50,948 nucleotides of DNA from Runella sp. (GTDB lineage: Bacteria; Bacteroidota; Bacteroidia; Cytophagales; Spirosomataceae). Of this stretch, positions 32,491-41,507 are shown piece by piece (position 1 is the first letter of the stretch; every line of letters starts with the position of its first letter). The stretch spans positions 1 through 50,948 of the forward strand of contig NZ_JAIXST010000063.1 in the NCBI RefSeq assembly GCF_027484545.1. Reading direction: 5' to 3'. Position numbers and translations under genes: made by a program. Under the pieces are notes generated by a model, which did no database searches, was not told where the DNA came from, and saw only the letters and a list, made by a program, of their open reading frames with translations.

Positions 32491-33276
32491 CTATCTAAAC
32501 CAGTTCGTAACCTGAACAATCGCAACTTCTTCCAAAAAAATCAAGAACATAGAAGTCACTACTGCGCCGTTGGCGGCTTCTCCTACGCCTTGAGTACCTT
32601 TATTGGCATAATACCCTTTGTAACAACCCACTAGTCCAATGGTAAATCCGTAAGCAACGGCCTTTATCAAAGCAGAGCCGATATCTAAAAAGGTGATTTG
32701 CTCGAACGCATTTTGAAAGTAGGCCTGAAGGTTCGTCTCTTCGTTGAGGGTAATGTCCAAAAAAGAGCCCATTAATCCCACAAATGCACAATAGAAGGAC
32801 AAGATCGGGATAGTAATCGTAGTGGCTAATACCCGGGTTACTATCAAAAATTTAAACGGATTCACCGCCGATACTTCCATCGCATCTATTTGCTCAGTGA
32901 CCCGCATAGATGCCAATTCAGCTCCAATACTTGATCCTACTTTTCCCGCACTGATGAGGGAAGTAATTAAAGGAGCCAAAGCTCTCACAATGGCAATGGA
33001 AACCAAAGATGGCAACCAGGAAGTAGCCCCAAATTCCATCAAAGACGGACGCGACTGTTTGGTAAAAACCATCCCGGTAATAAAGCCAGTCAGTGAAATC
33101 AGCGGCAATGATTTATAACCTATTTCAAAGCATTGTTTGATTAATTCCTGAAACTCAAACCCGCCCCCAAAAATTTCCATAAAAAAACGCCTTGTGAAGA
33201 TGTAAGCTTCATAAACACGTAAAGAAAAATTGTCAATTCTTTTTGAAATGACGTATGATTTGGGGTGTGATTTCAT
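32491..33276 (-). CDS. mlaE: ABC transporter permease, MlaE type
   Basis: A 261-residue integral membrane protein with five to six hydrophobic segments. Conserved MlaE motifs are visible: ISLTGFITGMVFTKQSRPSL, RALAPLITSLISAGKVGSSIGAELASMRVTEQIDAMEVSAVNPFKFLIVTRVLA, and YGFTIGLVGCYKGYYANKGTQGVGEAANGAVVTSM. With MlaF and MlaD it forms the inner-membrane phospholipid transport complex that maintains outer-membrane asymmetry. It heads the three-gene minus-strand operon. Confidence 0.95.
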   Translation of the reverse strand: MKSHPKSYVISKRIDNFSLRVYEAYIFTRRFFMEIFGGGFEFQELIKQCFEIGYKSLPLISLTGFITGMVFTKQSRPSLMEFGATSWLPSLVSIAIVRALAPLITSLISAGKVGSSIGAELASMRVTEQIDAMEVSAVNPFKFLIVTRVLATTITIPILSFYCAFVGLMGSFLDITLNEETNLQAYFQNAFEQITFLDIGSALIKAVAYGFTIGLVGCYKGYYANKGTQGVGEAANGAVVTSMFLIFLEEVAIVQVTNWFR

Positions 33277-33298
33277 AGATGCTGTTCAAAACGTTTCC

Positions 33299-33322
33299 AA
33301 TTGGGGAATTTTATCCCCAATT
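33299..33322. terminator. hairpin between mlaE and the metallopeptidase gene
   Basis: AATTGGGG / CCCCAATT stem with an eight-base loop; T-tract only on the plus side. It could end the minus-strand peptidase transcript, but its poor minus-strand tail makes this uncertain. Confidence 0.45.
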
Positions 33323-33355
33323 TTTAAAGTGATAACGGACAAAAAACGTATATAG

Positions 33356-34150
33356 TCATTTATTTGTACTATTTCTTTTATCAAAGGCTTTATAGGCCGA
33401 ATCAAATGTTTCACCTGATTTTATACGGTTTATTAAGCCGGGAATGTGTTGTGTCCCTGTATTTGTCAACCATCTGGATACTTCCATCCCTGAGGTCATA
33501 TAGGCTAACATAACATGGCCCTCACTTCCACTAAAAAAACCGTGCAAGGAACTGATTTCATGTAAGCTTAGCACCGTCTGCCCGCCATTGGAAACGTAGG
33601 AACATTCATCTTTATAGTCCAGATAACGTTGTACACTATCGGAGGTTGCCACAAAACGGTAGTCTACCATCAGGGCTAAACCTTCATTGAACCATTGGGG
33701 AATCTCGCGGGTAGTTTTCCACCAACCCAGACGCGTAAAAAGTTCGTCATGGCACATTTCATGAGCAATTACGTCGGTATTCAGTCCATCAAGATTAAGC
33801 ACTATAAATGAAGCCCCCCAAGGGGTGCCAATGCTGCAACCTGCACCCTCATCGCTGTTGCAATAGCGATGGTATTGTTCGGTACTTTCACATAAGATGA
33901 TGGTGGCATCGCCAACGGGTTTTCCCCACAATTCTGCAATACGCTTGCGAGCTTCGTCAATGGATTGAGTTGCTTTGAGAAGATGTTTGGGAGGAGTTGT
34001 TGGACTTACATAGAGGCTGGGTTTGACCTTTGTAAAATCCGAATAACCAATCCATTGGCAGTGCCAAAGGTGAGGGAAAAGAACATAATAACTGATTGTT
34101 ATACCTAGAATGACAAACAGTAGCCACGAACAAAATTGACGAATGGGCAT
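33356..34150 (-). CDS. membrane-anchored gluzincin-type metallopeptidase-like protein
   Basis: A 264-residue protein with one N-terminal membrane helix (LLFVILGITISYYVLF). IAHEMCH (129-134) is an HExxH zinc site with His130, Glu131 and His134. Glu156 in PQWFNEGLALMVD gives the third ligand at the gluzincin spacing. Substrate is unknown. Its ATG overlaps the stop of the Uma2 gene by one base (TAATG), so the two are co-translated. I recognise no closer family. Confidence 0.75.
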   Translation of the reverse strand: MPIRQFCSWLLFVILGITISYYVLFPHLWHCQWIGYSDFTKVKPSLYVSPTTPPKHLLKATQSIDEARKRIAELWGKPVGDATIILCESTEQYHRYCNSDEGAGCSIGTPWGASFIVLNLDGLNTDVIAHEMCHDELFTRLGWWKTTREIPQWFNEGLALMVDYRFVATSDSVQRYLDYKDECSYVSNGGQTVLSLHEISSLHGFFSGSEGHVMLAYMTSGMEVSRWLTNTGTQHIPGLINRIKSGETFDSAYKAFDKRNSTNK

Positions 34151-34752
34151 TATTCCAACTCAACGTTCATTTTGGCTAAATAAGTACCAATATTCATCAT
34201 AATGTCGTCCTGGAGCAGGATATCTTTGTTCCAGTTTATAATGCGCCAATCTTGGTCAGGCTCTGCTACAATGACGGTTTGTGTAGGAGTAAGTACCCAA
34301 ATCACTCGTTGAACCCCAAAATCCAGTAATTTTTGCGTCTTTTTGGTTAGATATTCATTATCAGTAAAGTTCGTGTTGTCAATTTCGACATCTACCTCTA
34401 TTTGTAAAAGAGGAGGTGATTGGAAATAGTGCTTGTCAAATTTGGTCAATTGTTCAGCTTTATAGACAATCAAATCTCCTGATAAATTAGTGTGGTGTTC
34501 TAAATGCAAACCAGGTTCCCCTGAAAAAACAAAATATAAATCCTCCTCTAAAAACTTCAATAGAATTCGTTGGATATAATTAATTATTAATATCTGTAAA
34601 CTACTGACACCCATAATATCTTCTACTTTTTTACCCCCAAACATAACAGTGCGGTACCCTTTATAGTACACAGGTTTTCCGTCAAGTACCTCTTTGATGA
34701 GATATTCAGGTGCTTTCCGAGGACGTTTAGGATTTTGAATAATAGTTGTCAT
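34150..34752 (-). CDS. Uma2 family (DUF820) putative endonuclease
   Basis: ATG 34752 gives 200 residues (an extra GTG start three codons upstream is open). The restriction-endonuclease-like core shows NLSGDLIVYKAEQL, PPLLQIEVDVEID and LTKKTQKLLDFGVQRVIWVL, positioned like the Asp, Glu and Lys of the PD-(D/E)XK site in Uma2 proteins. These are common in multiple copies in Cytophagales and cyanobacteria with unknown function. It is translationally linked to the metallopeptidase-like gene. Confidence 0.85.
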   Translation of the reverse strand: MTTIIQNPKRPRKAPEYLIKEVLDGKPVYYKGYRTVMFGGKKVEDIMGVSSLQILIINYIQRILLKFLEEDLYFVFSGEPGLHLEHHTNLSGDLIVYKAEQLTKFDKHYFQSPPLLQIEVDVEIDNTNFTDNEYLTKKTQKLLDFGVQRVIWVLTPTQTVIVAEPDQDWRIINWNKDILLQDDIMMNIGTYLAKMNVELE

Positions 34753-34800
34753 GTCTAACACATTATGTTCACTTAATCAAATTTAGGGATAAAAATCAGG

Positions 34801-35952
34801 TTAACAAAATGCCGAAATGTCAATTTCTAACGCCAGAGCAGCTTCTTTAATGATATTCTGTTGGAAGGTTGGGCCAATGTCAGACAACTTTGCTTCACCC
34901 AAAATTAACTGACTAATGGTTTCATTACTAAGTACATAAGGGGCAAATAAAAGACTGTATTGCTGTTCAATCCAACGTTTAATAGGCAGAAAAATTCCAT
35001 CACGTAATGCATTAATGCGAGTTGCCCGTTGTTGGGCTTCGGCGATTTCCTGTCGGCTCAACTGACGTTTAAACTTAGGCAGTTGAGAATCTTCCGCAGC
35101 TCGTTGGGCTTGTTGGTATATAGCTTTGAATTTTTCGGCCACCAATTCATTTTGAATTCGGTAGTGAATGCCTTTCAGGCTCATCCAATCGTCTAATACA
35201 GCCGGTTGTTGCAGTATCTCATAAATGATACTCTCCGGAATGACTTGATACACAGGTTTGCTGATGCGTTGCGCCTGCTCGTCGCGAAACCGATAGAGTT
35301 CATTTAAAATATATTGGTCAAAAGGATGGAATTCCTTTTGTTCTTTAAAACTCAAAAATGTGCTTTTAGTCTTAGGGGCGTAGTTCTTTTGTTCCAAAAA
35401 CAACATACTTTGTTGAAACCACTCCCAGCGATTTTGAGCTTGAAGTCGCTCCGTAAATACCTCTCTCAACTTGAGTAAATAAATTACATCGTTAGTCGCA
35501 TATTCCAATTGCAAGGGTAACAACGGTCGTTTGAGCCAGTTGCTTTGCTGTTTTTTCTTATCGGATTCAATCCCCAAAACTTCGTTTAAAACACTTCCTA
35601 AGCCTATTTTTTCAAAATTGAGCAACTTAGTAGCAATACTGGTGTCAAAAATGCCGCGCGGGGAACAGCCGTGTAAATAGAAAAGCCGCATATCTTCCCC
35701 GCTGTCGTGCAGCACTTTTTCGACGTTGGGATTTTCCAAAACTCGCCAAAGCGAAGATAAATCCTGAATTTCGAAAGGGTCAATCAAATAGCAGGCATCT
35801 GGCGTGGCAATTTGAAGTAGACAAAGTTTGAAACCATAGGCGTAGTGATTGTTATCGAATTCGGTATCAATGGCAAACGCCTCTAAACGGTTCAGATGTT
35901 CGGCCAAGCCTATAAATTCTTCTTGGCTCTGAATAAAAACGGGAATAGACAT
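34801..35952 (-). CDS. rnd: ribonuclease D family 3'-5' exonuclease
   Basis: A 383-residue protein. The DEDD exonuclease domain (about 1-180) has AIDTEFDNNHY (DxE), VLHDSGEDMRLFYLHG and LEYATNDVIYLLKLRE, supplying the four acidic residues. An HRDC domain follows (LNELYRFRDEQAQRISKPVYQVIPESIIYEIL). RNase D trims tRNA and other structured RNA 3' ends. TACTTTTG on its strand at 35965-35958 matches the -7 consensus. It lies so close to the ATG that a leaderless mRNA or a later start is possible. Confidence 0.93.
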   Translation of the reverse strand: MSIPVFIQSQEEFIGLAEHLNRLEAFAIDTEFDNNHYAYGFKLCLLQIATPDACYLIDPFEIQDLSSLWRVLENPNVEKVLHDSGEDMRLFYLHGCSPRGIFDTSIATKLLNFEKIGLGSVLNEVLGIESDKKKQQSNWLKRPLLPLQLEYATNDVIYLLKLREVFTERLQAQNRWEWFQQSMLFLEQKNYAPKTKSTFLSFKEQKEFHPFDQYILNELYRFRDEQAQRISKPVYQVIPESIIYEILQQPAVLDDWMSLKGIHYRIQNELVAEKFKAIYQQAQRAAEDSQLPKFKRQLSRQEIAEAQQRATRINALRDGIFLPIKRWIEQQYSLLFAPYVLSNETISQLILGEAKLSDIGPTFQQNIIKEAALALEIDISAFC

Positions 35953-36115
35953 AGTGCCAAAAGTAGCGAAAACACGCCATTCTGTCTATAATTTTTAGGA
36001 AAAACCAACGAAATCGTGTCAAAATTTCCGCTTTTTTTCGTAGGCACGACTATTGTGCAATTTCTATTCATAAGCCGATAGACCATTACAAATACTATTT
36101 AATACCGTTTTAGCC

Positions 36116-38749
36116 ATGAATTTTAATCAATATACCATCAAAGCGCAGGAGGTTGTACAGCGGGCTGTGCAAATTGCGCAAAGCAACCAACAACAGGTAG
36201 TGGAAACGGGTCACATTCTGAAAGCTATTTTGGAAGAAGACCCGAATACGTCGCAGTTTTTAGCAAAAAAAGGGAACGTATCCCTTCAAACACTCAATAC
36301 AAAACTGGAAGTCATTGTAAACGGCTATCCTCGTGTAGCTGGTACCGCCAATACAGAATACCTCAGCAACGACCTGAATGCCGCATTTCAAAAAGCCCAG
36401 AGCTATCTGAAAGAGTTTAATGATGAATTTGTAAGTATAGAATTGCTCTATTTGGGATTGGCTGCTGGCAAAGACACCACGGCAAAGCTCATGCAGGAAG
36501 TAGGATTAAAAGAAAAAGAACTATTAGTAGCTATCAAAGAATTAAGAGGAAAAAATAATCCTGTGAAAGACCAAAATGCCGAAGCTAAATATCGCTCGCT
36601 TGAACGGTACAGCAAAAATTTGAATGAAATGGCTAAAGCGGGAAAAATTGACCCTGTCATTGGCCGAGACGATGAAATTCGCCGGGTATTGCAGATTTTA
36701 GCCCGCCGTACCAAAAATAATCCCATGCTCGTAGGGGAACCTGGGGTAGGTAAAACCGCTATTGTAGAGGGGCTTGCTCAACGTATTGTGCAGGGTGATG
36801 TGCCCGAACAATTGAAAGAAAAACAAATTATTTCTTTGGACATGGGGCTGCTCATTGCGGGAGCCAAATACAAAGGAGAATTTGAAGAACGTCTCAAAGC
36901 CGTTATCAAAGAAGTGACGGATTCTGAGGGACAGGTTATTTTATTTATTGATGAAATTCACACGCTCATCGGGGCGGGGGCCGGAGGTGAGGGCGCCATG
37001 GACGCTGCCAACTTGCTCAAACCAGCCCTCGCGCGGGGCGAACTTCATACCATTGGGGCGACAACTATCAAAGAGTACCAAAAGTACATTGAGAAAGACA
37101 AAGCCCTCGAACGCCGTTTTCAGGTAGTTACTGTCGATGAGCCTAATGAAGCAGATGCCATCAGTATTTTGCGGGGTATCAAAGATAAATACGAGCTTCA
37201 CCACGGGGTGCGTATTCAGGATGATGCCGTCATTGCGGCGGTAGAATTGTCAAGTCGGTATATTTCAGACCGTTTCTTACCTGACAAAGCCATTGACCTT
37301 ATGGATGAAGCGGCGGCTAAGTTGCGTTTGGAAATGGACTCTGTGCCAGAAGAACTTGATGACATCAACCGTCGTATTATGCAGCTGGAAATTGAACGCG
37401 CTGCCATTCGTCGCGAAAACGACAAAGACAAAGAGTCGCGTTTGAATAAAGAGATTGAGGATTTGAACGAAGACCGCAATGCCCTTAAAGCTCAATGGGA
37501 ATTGGAAAAAGGGAAAATTACGGAAGTGCGTGCGTTGAAAGAACAACTGGAACAACTTCGTCTTGAAGCCGACCAAGCGGAACGGACAGGTGACTATGGG
37601 AAAGTAGCCGAACTTCGTTACGGAAAAATTCCTGAAATTGAGAAAAGGTTAGGTGAAAATAACCAAGATAAGCGAGCAGAAAGTCATACGCTTATTCAGG
37701 AAGAAATAACAGCGGAAAATATCGCGGAAGTAGTCGCCAAATGGACGGGTATTCCAGTGAGCAAGATGCTGCAAAGTGATCGCGAAAAATTATTAGGCTT
37801 AGAAGCCGAACTTCAAAAACGCGTAGCCGGGCAGGAAGAGGCCATTCAGGCCGTATCTGATGCCGTACGTCGTTCACGGGCGGGTTTGCAAGACCCCAAA
37901 CGCCCCATTGGCAGTTTCTTATTCTTAGGTCCGACGGGTGTTGGTAAAACCGAATTGGCAAAAACCTTGGCAAACTATCTCTTCAATGACGAAAATGCCA
38001 TGGTGCGGATTGACATGAGTGAATACCAGGAACGACACGCTGTAAGCCGTTTGGTAGGTGCGCCTCCGGGCTACGTGGGTTACGATGAAGGCGGTCAATT
38101 GACCGAAGCTGTGCGTCGTAAGCCTTACAGTGTGATTTTGTTGGACGAAATAGAAAAAGCGCACCCTGATGTTTGGAACATCCTGTTGCAGGTATTGGAC
38201 GATGGCCGCTTGACCGACAACAAAGGCCGCCTTGCCAATTTTAAGAACACTATCATCATCATGACTTCCAACATTGGCAGCGAGATTATCATGGAGAAAT
38301 TCAAAGAAGCGGGCAGCAAACTTGAAAAAGGCTGGAAAATGTACTTTAAAGAAGAAGCCAAAAATGATGTGTTGAGTCTGTTGAAACAAACGGTTCGTCC
38401 TGAGTTTCTGAATCGGATTGATGAAATCGTTCTCTTTGATCCATTGAGCCACGACAACCTCAAACAAATTGTACGGATTCAGTTCAACCACATCAAAACA
38501 TTGTTGGCCGAACAGGGCGTGACGATAGATGCCACCGACGAGGCCCTCGTCAAACTCTCCGAAGAAGGCTATGAGCCTGCGTTTGGTGCGAGACCGCTGA
38601 AACGCGTGCTCCAAAAACGCATCCTAAATGAGCTTTCTAAGCAGATTTTGAGTGGAAGAATCACCAAAGATTCCGTGATCATGATGGAGTTAGGCGAAAA
38701 CGGAGAAGTAGTTTTTGAGAATATAAGCGATGTGAAAGTCGAAGTGTAA
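36116..38749 (+). CDS. clpB: ATP-dependent chaperone ClpB
   Basis: An 877-residue Hsp100 disaggregase. N domain (1-150), first AAA domain with Walker [10 protein letters not shown] and Walker [10 protein letters not shown], a long middle coiled-coil domain (about 400-530, [25 protein letters not shown]...), second AAA domain with Walker [10 protein letters not shown] and [11 protein letters not shown], and a C-terminal [18 protein letters not shown] sensor-2 helix. It works with DnaK to rescue aggregated proteins. It is monocistronic and ends at a symmetrical terminator. No sigma-32-like heat-shock promoter could be identified. Confidence 0.98.
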   Translation: MNFNQYTIKAQEVVQRAVQIAQSNQQQVVETGHILKAILEEDPNTSQFLAKKGNVSLQTLNTKLEVIVNGYPRVAGTANTEYLSNDLNAAFQKAQSYLKEFNDEFVSIELLYLGLAAGKDTTAKLMQEVGLKEKELLVAIKELRGKNNPVKDQNAEAKYRSLERYSKNLNEMAKAGKIDPVIGRDDEIRRVLQILARRTKNNPMLVGEPGVGKTAIVEGLAQRIVQGDVPEQLKEKQIISLDMGLLIAGAKYKGEFEERLKAVIKEVTDSEGQVILFIDEIHTLIGAGAGGEGAMDAANLLKPALARGELHTIGATTIKEYQKYIEKDKALERRFQVVTVDEPNEADAISILRGIKDKYELHHGVRIQDDAVIAAVELSSRYISDRFLPDKAIDLMDEAAAKLRLEMDSVPEELDDINRRIMQLEIERAAIRRENDKDKESRLNKEIEDLNEDRNALKAQWELEKGKITEVRALKEQLEQLRLEADQAERTGDYGKVAELRYGKIPEIEKRLGENNQDKRAESHTLIQEEITAENIAEVVAKWTGIPVSKMLQSDREKLLGLEAELQKRVAGQEEAIQAVSDAVRRSRAGLQDPKRPIGSFLFLGPTGVGKTELAKTLANYLFNDENAMVRIDMSEYQERHAVSRLVGAPPGYVGYDEGGQLTEAVRRKPYSVILLDEIEKAHPDVWNILLQVLDDGRLTDNKGRLANFKNTIIIMTSNIGSEIIMEKFKEAGSKLEKGWKMYFKEEAKNDVLSLLKQTVRPEFLNRIDEIVLFDPLSHDNLKQIVRIQFNHIKTLLAEQGVTIDATDEALVKLSEEGYEPAFGARPLKRVLQKRILNELSKQILSGRITKDSVIMMELGENGEVVFENISDVKVEV

Positions 38750-38765
38750 CATTCAAAACTAAAAT

Positions 38766-38808
38766 AATTAAGAAGCCCCGCTGAAAATTGCAGCGGGGCT
38801 TCTTAATT
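38766..38808. terminator. bidirectional terminator of clpB and a Uma2 gene
   Basis: An 18-base perfect stem (AATTAAGAAGCCCCGCTG and complement) with a seven-base loop lies between the convergent genes and overlaps the Uma2 stop. Confidence 0.88.
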
Positions 38809-39454
38809 ATTGCTCAAATTCTATATCCTTATAAATTTCATTCAGGGTTAATTTTTGCCCCATGAGCTCAAATGATTCTTCCATTTGAGTATAGTCGCGA
38901 AGTTCCCAATGATGCGGGCCTTTGCGTTCATACACGGTCACAAAAGGCTGGTATTGACTTACGAAAATCGCGTATTGTAAAGAATCTATTTTTTTGTAAG
39001 CCAGCAGTTTATCGCCAAAATCGTGAGAAATTGTGCTTTTGGAGCTAACTTCTACCACAATAACGGGATTACTGATTTTGGCTTTTGATTTTTTGCCCGA
39101 AGGTAAAGTGACAAATGCCGGTTCTCCTTTTACAACTGAAACATCAGCGTTGAAATCCGTTGGGGACAATACATCAGCAATATGAATTTTGATATTGCTT
39201 CCTAAAACCGAGAAGCCTGTAAGGTTTTCTAAAAGAAGGGTTAATAAATAGCCGATACGGATAACTAATTTTTCGTGAAAATAACTCGCATTACCCATGA
39301 TTACGATTTCATTATTAAAGTATTCGATAGTAAACTCACATTTCTCTACCCATTCGAGATATTCCTCAAAAGAGGCAGGAAAACGCAGTGTTGCATCTTC
39401 TCCAATCGCTTCTAATTCAGTTAGTGTTGTCGGTATTTTTAGGGTTTTTACCAT
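38807..39454 (-). CDS. Uma2 family (DUF820) putative endonuclease
   Basis: ATG 39454 gives 215 residues. Core motifs: PASFEEYLEWVEKCEFTIEYFNNEIVIMG, FNADVSVVKGEP (Asp), NPVIVVEVSSKST (Glu) and HDFGDKLLAYKKIDSLQYAIFVSQ (Lys), a complete Uma2 nuclease site. It is only distantly similar to the Uma2 protein at 34150-34752, so it is not a recent duplicate. The gene stands alone between two terminators. Function unknown. Confidence 0.88.
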   Translation of the reverse strand: MVKTLKIPTTLTELEAIGEDATLRFPASFEEYLEWVEKCEFTIEYFNNEIVIMGNASYFHEKLVIRIGYLLTLLLENLTGFSVLGSNIKIHIADVLSPTDFNADVSVVKGEPAFVTLPSGKKSKAKISNPVIVVEVSSKSTISHDFGDKLLAYKKIDSLQYAIFVSQYQPFVTVYERKGPHHWELRDYTQMEESFELMGQKLTLNEIYKDIEFEQ

Positions 39455-39500
39455 CGTACAGCCTGATTGTTTCTTAAAGATACAGGAATTTAGTCGGCAA

Positions 39501-39531
39501 AAAAATCCCGTCGGAGTTCGGCGGGATTTTT
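39501..39531 (-). terminator. terminator after the lysine-rich secreted protein
   Basis: On the minus strand a stem AAAATCCCGCCG / CGACGGGATTTT is followed by a T run. It lies 24 bases past the stop codon at 39555. Confidence 0.75.
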
Positions 39532-39554
39532 GAAAAAGAGACATTTAGCGGAAT

Positions 39555-40172
39555 TTACAGCTTGCTATCTGCTTTCAAATACGTTTTATTTCCATTGGAA
39601 TTGATGTAATACTGACCGCCGCGAGGGCCTTCGTAGATCGTACGGCCTTTGTCATCTTTGCCTGCTACTTTGTCGGCACCGGCTACTTTTTTACGAGTAC
39701 CTGTGTCGGCTTCTTTGCCATCGTCGTTTTTAGCGGTGGTTTTGGTCTTGGCAGTCGTGGTTTTCTTATCTGATTTATCAGCCACTACATCTGCCTGACG
39801 GTCGGATGTTTTAGTGCCTTTTTTGTCGGCTTTCTCTTCTTTTTCTTTTTTAACTGTTTCTTTCTTTTCAGCTTTGTCTTCTTTGTCGGCTTTTGTGCCT
39901 TTTGATTTTTTAGCGTCAGCCTTGTCTTCTTTATCTTCCTTATCGGCCTTTGTACCTTTTGATTTCTTAGCTGTTTCTTTTGTGTCCGCCTTGTCTTCTT
40001 TGTCTTTTTTTGTACCTTTTGATTTCTTAGCTGTTTCTTTAGTGTCCGCTTTGTCTTCTTTTACTTTAGCCTCTTTTTTTTCCTTTTTAGGCTTTTTCTC
40101 ATCTTGAGCCACCGTGTCAAATAGTACGCCTGAGCAAATTACAGTGATTAATAGGGCAAGCAACTTTTTCAT
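39555..40172 (-). CDS. secreted Lys/Asp-rich repeat protein with C-terminal PBCV-type basic adaptor motif
   Basis: A 205-residue protein with signal peptide MKKLLALLITVICSGVLFDTVAQ. About 140 residues of highly charged, low-complexity sequence follow, with tandem units like DKADTKETAKKSKGTKxDKE (three near copies at about 40-100). The last 30 residues, GRTIYEGPRGGQYYINSNGNKTYL, match the PBCV-specific basic adaptor motif described in chlorella virus proteins and also seen in bacteria. It probably lies on the cell surface or in the periplasm; function unknown. A TACATTTG -7-like box lies at 40217-40210. Confidence 0.8.
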   Translation of the reverse strand: MKKLLALLITVICSGVLFDTVAQDEKKPKKEKKEAKVKEDKADTKETAKKSKGTKKDKEDKADTKETAKKSKGTKADKEDKEDKADAKKSKGTKADKEDKAEKKETVKKEKEEKADKKGTKTSDRQADVVADKSDKKTTTAKTKTTAKNDDGKEADTGTRKKVAGADKVAGKDDKGRTIYEGPRGGQYYINSNGNKTYLKADSKL

Positions 40173-40209
40173 TTTTTTTTAAGGATTAAGTTAAATAAAC
40201 GGTTTGTTT

Positions 40210-40217
40210 CAAATGTA
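40210..40217 (-). promoter_or_regulatory. -7 box of the lysine-rich protein gene
   Basis: TACATTTG on the minus strand matches TAnnTTTG, about 38 bases before the ATG. No clear TTG -33 box. Confidence 0.45.
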
Positions 40218-40323
40218 TTGCAAATTTTTAAAATTTAAAGAAAAGATTGTGCTTTTTAATTGCTTTTTAAACCGTTAGACGTCACCCCAAGAGCATTGTC
40301 ACTCTTTTAAACTGATAAAAATC

Positions 40324-41499
40324 ATGAAAAAAGCCTTTTTAATACTCAGTTGGCTGGGTTCTTTGTCCGTATCAGCTCAACTACCTACCCCACAATTTAA
40401 AATACAGGTTGTTGATAATCAGATTGCTATTGGATATGGCTTGGCCATTGGAGATGTAGATGGCGACAAAAAACCGGATATATTGCTTGCTGACCAAAAA
40501 GACATCGTTTGGTATAAAAATGATGGAAGCAGCGGTCCTTGGAAACGGTACGTAATGGCCACAAATCTGACTTCCAAAGACAATGTCTGCATCGCCGCCC
40601 GTGATATAGACGGTGACGGTCGCGTGGAAGTGGCGGTGGGAGCAATGTGGAATCCCGCCGAAACCAAAGATTTGACGCAATCAGGTGCTGTGTTTTATTT
40701 AATTCGCCCCAAAGACGCTACTCAACTTTGGGAACCTGTGCAACTGCATCACGAAATCACCACGCACCGGATGCGTTGGGCGCAGGTTAACAAAAACAAA
40801 TACCAATTGATTGTAGTGCCTTTGCACGGTTTAGGCAATGTCAACGGCGAAGGGACAGGGGTGAAAATTCTGGCGTATGATGTTCCCAAAAATCCTAAAC
40901 AACCGTGGTCGTATCAAATGCTGGATTCTACGTTACACATTACTCATAATTTTGAAATTTGGGAAGACGCCGACGCCACAAAAGTGCTGATTGGCAGCAA
41001 GGAAGGCGGCAAAGTAGTGTCTTACAAAAAGAATCAGTGGCAACCGACGGGGCAATGGATGGGCGAGGGTTTGGGAGTAGGAGAGGTGCGGCGGGGAATT
41101 TTACCCAATAAAGAATCTTTCGTGACAGCTATAGCACCCTGGCACGGAAATCAACTGGTTGTTTTGAATTCCAAAAGCAATACAAAAGCAATATTGACCG
41201 ACCGCCTGAGCCAAGGTCATGCGCTGGCCTGTGGTGATTTTTTGGGTTTGGGTTATTCACAAATAGCTGTGGGTTGGCGCAATCCCAATGCTGATAAAAA
41301 AGTGGGTGTTCGATTGTTTGTCCCCAAAGAGGCCAATGGCGAAAACTGGGAGGAATTCATATTGGACGAAAGTGTGCGAATGGCTTGCGAAGACCTTCAA
41401 GCCGCTGATTTGGATGGCGATGGCGATTTGGACATCATTGCAGCAGGACGGGCTACGCTTAATGTGCTGATTTATTGGAATCAACGAATAACAAAATAA
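40324..41499 (+). CDS. secreted FG-GAP/VCBS repeat protein
   Basis: A 391-residue protein with signal peptide MKKAFLILSWLGSLSVSAQ. Calcium-binding FG-GAP motifs are seen at both ends: IGDVDGDKKPDILLA, ARDIDGDGRVEVAVGA and ADLDGDGDLDIIAAG, with a seven-bladed propeller likely between. Conserved HEITTHRMRW and LSQGHALACGDFLGLG segments recur in Bacteroidota VCBS proteins. No catalytic residue is evident; probable binding or scaffold protein. It stands alone on the plus strand before the second glycan cluster. Confidence 0.85.
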   Translation: MKKAFLILSWLGSLSVSAQLPTPQFKIQVVDNQIAIGYGLAIGDVDGDKKPDILLADQKDIVWYKNDGSSGPWKRYVMATNLTSKDNVCIAARDIDGDGRVEVAVGAMWNPAETKDLTQSGAVFYLIRPKDATQLWEPVQLHHEITTHRMRWAQVNKNKYQLIVVPLHGLGNVNGEGTGVKILAYDVPKNPKQPWSYQMLDSTLHITHNFEIWEDADATKVLIGSKEGGKVVSYKKNQWQPTGQWMGEGLGVGEVRRGILPNKESFVTAIAPWHGNQLVVLNSKSNTKAILTDRLSQGHALACGDFLGLGYSQIAVGWRNPNADKKVGVRLFVPKEANGENWEEFILDESVRMACEDLQAADLDGDGDLDIIAAGRATLNVLIYWNQRITK

Positions 41500-41507
41500 T
41501 AGAGCGC

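Noticed and set aside
37925-38614. Long antisense open frame inside clpB
   Set aside because: The product is rich in Phe/His/Val without domains, and clpB codes on the other strand with complete motifs. It is a shadow.
39820-40060. Possible CRISPR or tandem DNA repeat
   Set aside because: The repeats are codon-level units of a Lys/Asp-rich protein with no spacers of constant length.
39814-40107. Antisense frame of Ser/Phe/Leu repeats
   Set aside because: It is the complement of the lysine-rich repeat region; the signal peptide and adaptor motif belong to the minus-strand gene.
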